Part shown: positions 5,803 through 9,237 of the stretch, in pieces | How the letters are laid out: every line of letters begins with the position of its first letter | How positions within the stretch are numbered: position 1 is the stretch's first letter | Source: an uncultured Bacteroidales bacterium | Lineage (GTDB): Bacteria; Bacteroidota; Bacteroidia; Bacteroidales; JAUNSR01 | Length of the DNA stretch: 9,237 nucleotides | NCBI GenBank assembly: GCA_947074165.1 | Contig: CAMTOT010000103.1 | Location: 1-9,237, forward strand | Reading direction: 5' to 3' | Notes under the pieces: generated by a model | Databases searched by the model: none | What the model saw: only the letters and a program-made list of their open reading frames with translations | Told to the model about the DNA's origin: nothing | Made by a program: the position numbers and the translations under genes

Positions 5803-7119
5803 TTATGCAAAAAATATTTTAAAAATATGATTTCCGTGTTTGTATTCATATTTTATGCTGTATCCATAGTAATCACATATAGCCTTTACAATAGCAAGTC
5901 CCAATCCGGTCGAGCCCTCTTTTTTATTATTGTTAGAGAATCTCTCAAATATCGTTTCCTCATTAAGTTCCCCGTCTGCCGCGCTATTACTTACAGACAG
6001 ATACTTATCGGCAATTGTTATGTCAAGTTTTCCTCCTGCATTACTATGTATAAAAGCATTCCTTAAAACATTCCCTATAAGAGAGTTTATCAACACATCA
6101 TTTGCTTCTATTGTAATGGTTTTATTAAATACTTTATTTATAGCTAAAGCCTTGTGTTCGAATATTTCAGAGTAATCGCTTATGAGGTTATCAACAAGGT
6201 TATCAACATCTATAGTATGACTCTCCGTGAACTGTCTGTTTTCAATTTTCGTAAGAAAAAGAAGCGATCTGTTAAGCTTGATAATATACTCCAGAGATTG
6301 TTGAATACGGGCTATCTGTTCAAGCGACTGCTCTGTCAGATTTTCATCTTCTGTAAGTATCTCAAGTCTGTTCTTGCATATAGCCAATGGAGTCTGTATC
6401 TCATGCGAAGCGTTGCCGATAAATTCACGCTGATGTTCAAACAGCTCTTCCTGTCGGTTTATACTTTTCTCTACAGTCTTATTTAGTATATCAAACTCCT
6501 CTATGTTCGTATCATTTATAAGCGGATTATTTTTCTCTCCTGGCCTGTAGTCATTAAGCCAGTCAAGTAATTTATACAACGGCGACATGCTTTTTCTGAA
6601 TACCAAAGCATTAACGAGTATTATGGTAAGAAGCAGTATAATGAAAAGAATAATAGTCGAATATAAAACTGTCACCAGAAGATCATCTCTCTCAAATGTG
6701 GGTGTAGAGATAATTAACTCATGGTATTGTCCGTCGCGGTCACGGAATATTGTGATAAGAGTGCGTGCCGGCTCTCCGTCTTTAAAAAATATATTGTCTT
6801 TAGACTTATAATCATCGTCCTCTTCATCAAAATACATCTCGTCGAGATATACTATTTTGTGACGTTGCAGGGCATCCTTCTCTGTTATAGGGCGTATATA
6901 ATACTTATTATTAGAACCATTGTCAATATGTGGTAACTCCTCACCTGCAAGCGCGCGTATTATAATCATTTCAGAGTAGTCCTCAAGCGAGTCGTCCACT
7001 TCGTCGCTTATTTCCTCTACAATAATAAGATAAAATAGCGCAGCCCAGATACTCATTATTACGGCAAACGCTATCCCTGTACTTTTTAATACTTTGCTTT
7101 TGAGTCTTGTGTATTTCAT
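5803..7119 (-). CDS. sensor histidine kinase
   Basis: A 438-residue membrane kinase. Two membrane segments (about 13-34 and 149-173) enclose a roughly 115-residue periplasmic sensor domain with an acidic run, FDEEDDDYKSKD (97-108). A linker follows, then the dimerisation/phosphoacceptor domain with His239 in NASHEIQTPLA. The ATPase domain has the N-box LIGNVLRNAFIHS (347-359), F-box IFERF (390-394) and G2 box GSTGLGLAIV (402-411). A recognisable DxGxG G1 box is absent: its place holds VSNSAADGEL (376-385). The gene starts with an ATGA overlap on the response regulator stop, so the two are translationally coupled. It presumably phosphorylates that regulator. The signal is unknown; the acidic periplasmic patch could bind cations or cationic peptides, which is only a guess. 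Confidence 0.93.
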   Translation of the reverse strand: MKYTRLKSKVLKSTGIAFAVIMSIWAALFYLIIVEEISDEVDDSLEDYSEMIIIRALAGEELPHIDNGSNNKYYIRPITEKDALQRHKIVYLDEMYFDEEDDDYKSKDNIFFKDGEPARTLITIFRDRDGQYHELIISTPTFERDDLLVTVLYSTIILFIILLLTIILVNALVFRKSMSPLYKLLDWLNDYRPGEKNNPLINDTNIEEFDILNKTVEKSINRQEELFEHQREFIGNASHEIQTPLAICKNRLEILTEDENLTEQSLEQIARIQQSLEYIIKLNRSLLFLTKIENRQFTESHTIDVDNLVDNLISDYSEIFEHKALAINKVFNKTITIEANDVLINSLIGNVLRNAFIHSNAGGKLDITIADKYLSVSNSAADGELNEETIFERFSNNNKKEGSTGLGLAIVKAICDYYGYSIKYEYKHGNHIFKIFFA

Positions 7120-7793
7120 AACTCTACAAGTTTATAGCCGAATCCGTAAACAGACTTTATCTCTATTCCGGCGCCGCTTTCTTTTAGTTTCTTTCTCAGA
7201 TTTTTCATCTGTGCATATATAAAATCAAAGTTATCAACACCATCTATATGGTCTCCCCATACAGCCTCGGCAAGTGTGCTTTTATTTACGAGTCTCTCAG
7301 GGCGAGAAATAAAGTAATATAATATATCATACTCTTTTCTAAGCAATGGCAGCGATTGTCCATTTACAGACACAGTGAAGTTGTCTGGATTGAGTTTCAC
7401 ATTGTTGAAAGTAATGCTCATATCCCCGTTATTATTATTGCGGCGGATGATTGATCTTATTCTTGCCGTGAGTTCTGCCAGGTGAAATGGTTTAGCCAGA
7501 TAATCATCAGCTCCCAAATCAAGACCTTTCACCTTGTCCTCCCAGGCATCTTTGGCAGAAACGATTATGACATTCTCTTTCTTACCCTGTTTCTTTATCT
7601 CCGACAGGATATCAAACCCGCTTCCTCCAGGCAGCATTATATCAAGTACAATGCAATCATAATCGTAATCTTCAAGTTTTATAAGCGCGCTGTTATAATC
7701 GGAAGCTGTTTCAACTATGAATCTTTCTTTTTCAAGAGAGGTACGTATTATTTCGCGAAGTGATTTTTCATCTTCTACAACAAGGATCTTCAT
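7116..7793 (-). CDS. OmpR-family response regulator
   Basis: A 225-residue two-domain transcription factor. The receiver domain (1-118) has the acidic pair Glu7/Asp8, phosphoacceptor Asp51 (IVLDIMLPGGSG), Ser79 (IVSAKD) and Lys101 (AKPFH). The C-terminal winged-helix domain (about 126-225) has LLRKEYDILYYF (150-161), a recognition-helix region FDFIYAQMKNLRKKL (189-203) and the wing SVYGFGYKL (214-222), as in OmpR/PhoB proteins. All phosphorylation residues are intact. It is the first gene of an operon with the kinase (4-bp overlap) and probably the PepSY-like gene. A direct repeat upstream of it and of the PepSY-like gene suggests autoregulation. The start is the ATG at 7793; the leader has no Shine-Dalgarno sequence close to it. 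Confidence 0.95.
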   Translation of the reverse strand: MKILVVEDEKSLREIIRTSLEKERFIVETASDYNSALIKLEDYDYDCIVLDIMLPGGSGFDILSEIKKQGKKENVIIVSAKDAWEDKVKGLDLGADDYLAKPFHLAELTARIRSIIRRNNNNGDMSITFNNVKLNPDNFTVSVNGQSLPLLRKEYDILYYFISRPERLVNKSTLAEAVWGDHIDGVDNFDFIYAQMKNLRKKLKESGAGIEIKSVYGFGYKLVEL

Positions 7794-7814
7794 AAATGTA
7801 CTAACGTTAAAAAA

Positions 7815-7857
7815 TTAAGACCCCGCCCGACGCTTAACGCATCAAACAGGGTCTTAA
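7815..7857 (-). terminator. rho-independent terminator after hflX
   Basis: TTAAGACCC (7815-7823) and GGGTCTTAA (7849-7857) are perfect 9-bp arms. On the minus strand the stem is followed directly by TTTTTT (7814-7809). The loop is long (25 bases). It lies between the hflX stop codon and the response regulator start, so it should end hflX transcripts. The upstream arm overlaps the candidate promoter of the response regulator. Confidence 0.7.
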
Positions 7858-7862
7858 ATTTA
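7855..7862 (-). promoter_or_regulatory. candidate -7 box of the response regulator operon
   Basis: TAAATTTA fits TAnnTTTG in all but the last position. It lies 10 bases downstream of the proximal half-site of the direct repeat at 7870-7892, almost the same spacing as at the PepSY-like gene. Transcription would start near 7848, giving a leader of about 55 bases. Confidence 0.35.
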
Positions 7863-7869
7863 CTAATAA

Positions 7870-7892
7870 GATTCTGAAAAGAATCTGAAATA
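7870..7892 (-). promoter_or_regulatory. direct-repeat regulator site upstream of the response regulator gene
   Basis: On the minus strand, two identical TTCAGA half-sites (7884-7889 and 7873-7878) lie 11 bp apart, within a 23-bp element almost identical to the one at 5774-5796. I did not see another copy in the window. The most natural binder is the OmpR-family regulator encoded just downstream, giving autoregulation. Confidence 0.6.
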
Positions 7893-7926
7893 TACTTTAT
7901 TTCAACCACGTTGTGATATCAGTTTA

Positions 7927-9150
7927 TTACTCTTCCATATCTTCAGTATATTTCTGAAACAGAAAATCGTTGTATGGATAGCGTTTGATGTGTAGCTCTT
8001 TTACCATCTCATACATCTTATTTTTCAGGTCATCAATATTCTCTTTATTTTTAGCTGAGATAAACATACAATTATCATGCATCTTAGCCATCCATGTGTT
8101 TTTATACTCATCAAGAGATATGTTATCACGAGTGACAGGCGTAAGATCGTCCTCCTCTTTGGCAACATAGCTGAATGCGTCAATTTTATTGAATACAAGC
8201 AGCATTGGTTTCTCTTCCGCTCCGCACACTTCGTTAAGTGTTTTATTAACCACCTCAATCTGATCCTCAAAAGTAGGATGAGATATATCGACAACGTGGA
8301 TAAGTAAATCTGCCTCTCTTACCTCGTCAAGAGTAGACTTAAATGACTCTACAAGGTGAGTAGGTAATTTGCGTATAAAACCTACAGTGTCCGCAAGTAA
8401 AAATGGCAAATTGTCAATGATTACTTTACGAACGGTTGTGTCAAGAGTTGCAAATAGTTTATTCTCAGCGAATACCTCCGATTTAGCCAGCAAATTCATA
8501 AGAGTAGACTTGCCCACATTGGTATAACCGACAAGCGCTACACGTATCATTTTGCCACGGTTTTTTCTCTGCGTAGCTTTTTGTTTATCTATGCTTTTAA
8601 GTTCCTGTTTCAGAAGTGAAATCTTATTCAGGATGATACGGCGGTCTGTTTCTATCTGAGTTTCACCTGGTCCGCGCATACCGATACCACCTTTCTGTCT
8701 TTCAAGGTGAGTCCATAGTCTGGTCAGCCTCGGCAGTAAATACTGATACTGCGCAAGCTCAACCTGCGTCTTCGCGCTCGCCGACTGGGCGCGTGAAGCG
8801 AAGATATCAAGAATAAGAGTAGTACGGTCAAGTATTTTTACCTGAAGTTCCTTTTCAATATTCTTTAGCTGTTTAGGAGAAAGATCATCATCAAAAATCA
8901 CTAGACCTATTTCATTCTCCTCAATATATTGTTTTATCTCTTCAAGTTTTCCTGTACCGACAAATGTAGTAGATAACGGCTGCTCAAGTCTCTGAAGAAA
9001 TCTTTTCACAGGCTGCGCTCCTGCCGTCTCGGCAAGAAAAGCCAGTTCGTCAAGATACTCATTTGCTTTTGCTTCATTTTGTTTAGGAGTGATCAGACCA
9101 ACAAGTACGGTCTTTTCATTTTCCTGTTTTGAAAGTATTAAATCCTTCAT
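7927..9150 (-). CDS. hflX: ribosome-associated GTPase HflX
   Basis: A 407-residue HflX, a translational GTPase-superfamily protein that binds the large ribosomal subunit; in studied bacteria it splits stalled ribosomes under stress. I start at ATG 9150. The frame is open to a TTG at 9213, but the extra 21 residues do not look like an HflX N-terminus. The HflX N-terminal domain is followed by the hallmark GGIGMRGPGETQIETD (154-169) and a helical linker. The G domain has G1 GYTNVGKST (208-216), switch I TLDTT (235-239), G3 DTVGF (254-258), G4 NKID (321-324) and G5 SAK (365-367). A short acidic tail ends the protein. It ends at its own terminator and is transcribed toward the two-component operon. 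Upstream on the minus strand, TACCTTTA (9186-9193) is a possible -7 box. Confidence 0.96.
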   Translation of the reverse strand: MKDLILSKQENEKTVLVGLITPKQNEAKANEYLDELAFLAETAGAQPVKRFLQRLEQPLSTTFVGTGKLEEIKQYIEENEIGLVIFDDDLSPKQLKNIEKELQVKILDRTTLILDIFASRAQSASAKTQVELAQYQYLLPRLTRLWTHLERQKGGIGMRGPGETQIETDRRIILNKISLLKQELKSIDKQKATQRKNRGKMIRVALVGYTNVGKSTLMNLLAKSEVFAENKLFATLDTTVRKVIIDNLPFLLADTVGFIRKLPTHLVESFKSTLDEVREADLLIHVVDISHPTFEDQIEVVNKTLNEVCGAEEKPMLLVFNKIDAFSYVAKEEDDLTPVTRDNISLDEYKNTWMAKMHDNCMFISAKNKENIDDLKNKMYEMVKELHIKRYPYNDFLFQKYTEDMEE

Positions 9151-9185
9151 TATATAATCTATCGTTTTATTATCAGAAGATATGA

Positions 9186-9193
9186 TAAAGGTA
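9186..9193 (-). promoter_or_regulatory. candidate -7 box of hflX
   Basis: On the minus strand TACCTTTA fits TAnnTTTG except at the last base, 35 bases before the hflX ATG. A TTG lies 17 bases further upstream, slightly closer than ideal. Its presence argues that translation starts at 9150 rather than at the upstream TTG. Confidence 0.3.
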
Positions 9194-9237
9194 AAATCGA
9201 AATAGGTTACCAAGTTCGTAACAATGATCTATACTTC

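Noticed and set aside
6154..6486. Open frame of 110 codons on the plus strand inside the histidine kinase gene, and similar open frames antisense to znuA, the regulator and hflX.
   Set aside because: They lie entirely opposite well-supported genes, show no family motif and have low-complexity compositions expected of antisense shadows.
9151..9213. Longer HflX starting at TTG 9213.
   Set aside because: The extra 21 residues do not resemble the family N-terminus, and a promoter-like word lies inside that stretch.
1..9237. Search for a CRISPR array, toxin-antitoxin pair, transposon ends, tRNA, integrase or defence genes.
   Set aside because: No repeat-spacer pattern, cloverleaf, mobile-element gene or defence domain was recognised. 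All large frames are accounted for by common chromosomal families.

Overview
The window looks like an ordinary chromosomal segment of a low-GC member of the Bacteroidota, most likely order Bacteroidales. The evidence is a fimbrillin-family lipoprotein, a two-component system paired with a PepSY-like periplasmic protein, Bacteroidota-type promoter words (TTTG, then TAnnTTTG about 19 bases later), and A/T-rich start regions that mostly lack a Shine-Dalgarno sequence. I cannot name the genus. No rRNA, tRNA, CRISPR array, transposase, integrase or phage gene was seen. No stretch longer than about 215 bases lacks a gene.

Left part, plus strand: 1-215 is non-coding apart from a possible gene tail at 1-21 and a promoter-like word. 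It is followed by a GNAT acetyltransferase (216-755). A well-formed promoter (760-790) then leads into a metal-uptake pair: a zinc/manganese-binding lipoprotein (znuA-like, 847-1740) and its ATPase (znuC-like, 1741-2421), with no base between them. No membrane permease is present. After a 10-codon ORF comes a fimbrillin-like lipoprotein (2499-3494).

Middle part, minus strand: dprA (3533-4645), which handles incoming single-stranded DNA, is overlapped by an upstream hotdog thioesterase gene of the YbgC/FadM family (4629-5048). The thioesterase promoter sits in a perfect 12-bp inverted repeat. It is separated from the next unit by a terminator.

Right part, minus strand: an OmpR-family response regulator (7116-7793), a sensor histidine kinase overlapping it by 4 bp (5803-7119), and a secreted PepSY-like protein (5224-5727). 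hflX (7927-9150), a ribosome-associated GTPase, lies upstream and ends at a terminator.

The most interesting signal is a nearly identical 23-bp element upstream of both the response regulator gene and the PepSY gene. It holds two TTCAGA-type half-sites exactly 11 bp apart and lies 9-10 bp upstream of a near-consensus -7 box in both places. This is the layout expected for an OmpR-family activator, so the regulator probably drives its own operon and, separately, the PepSY gene. I see no wholly new defence or mobile system here.
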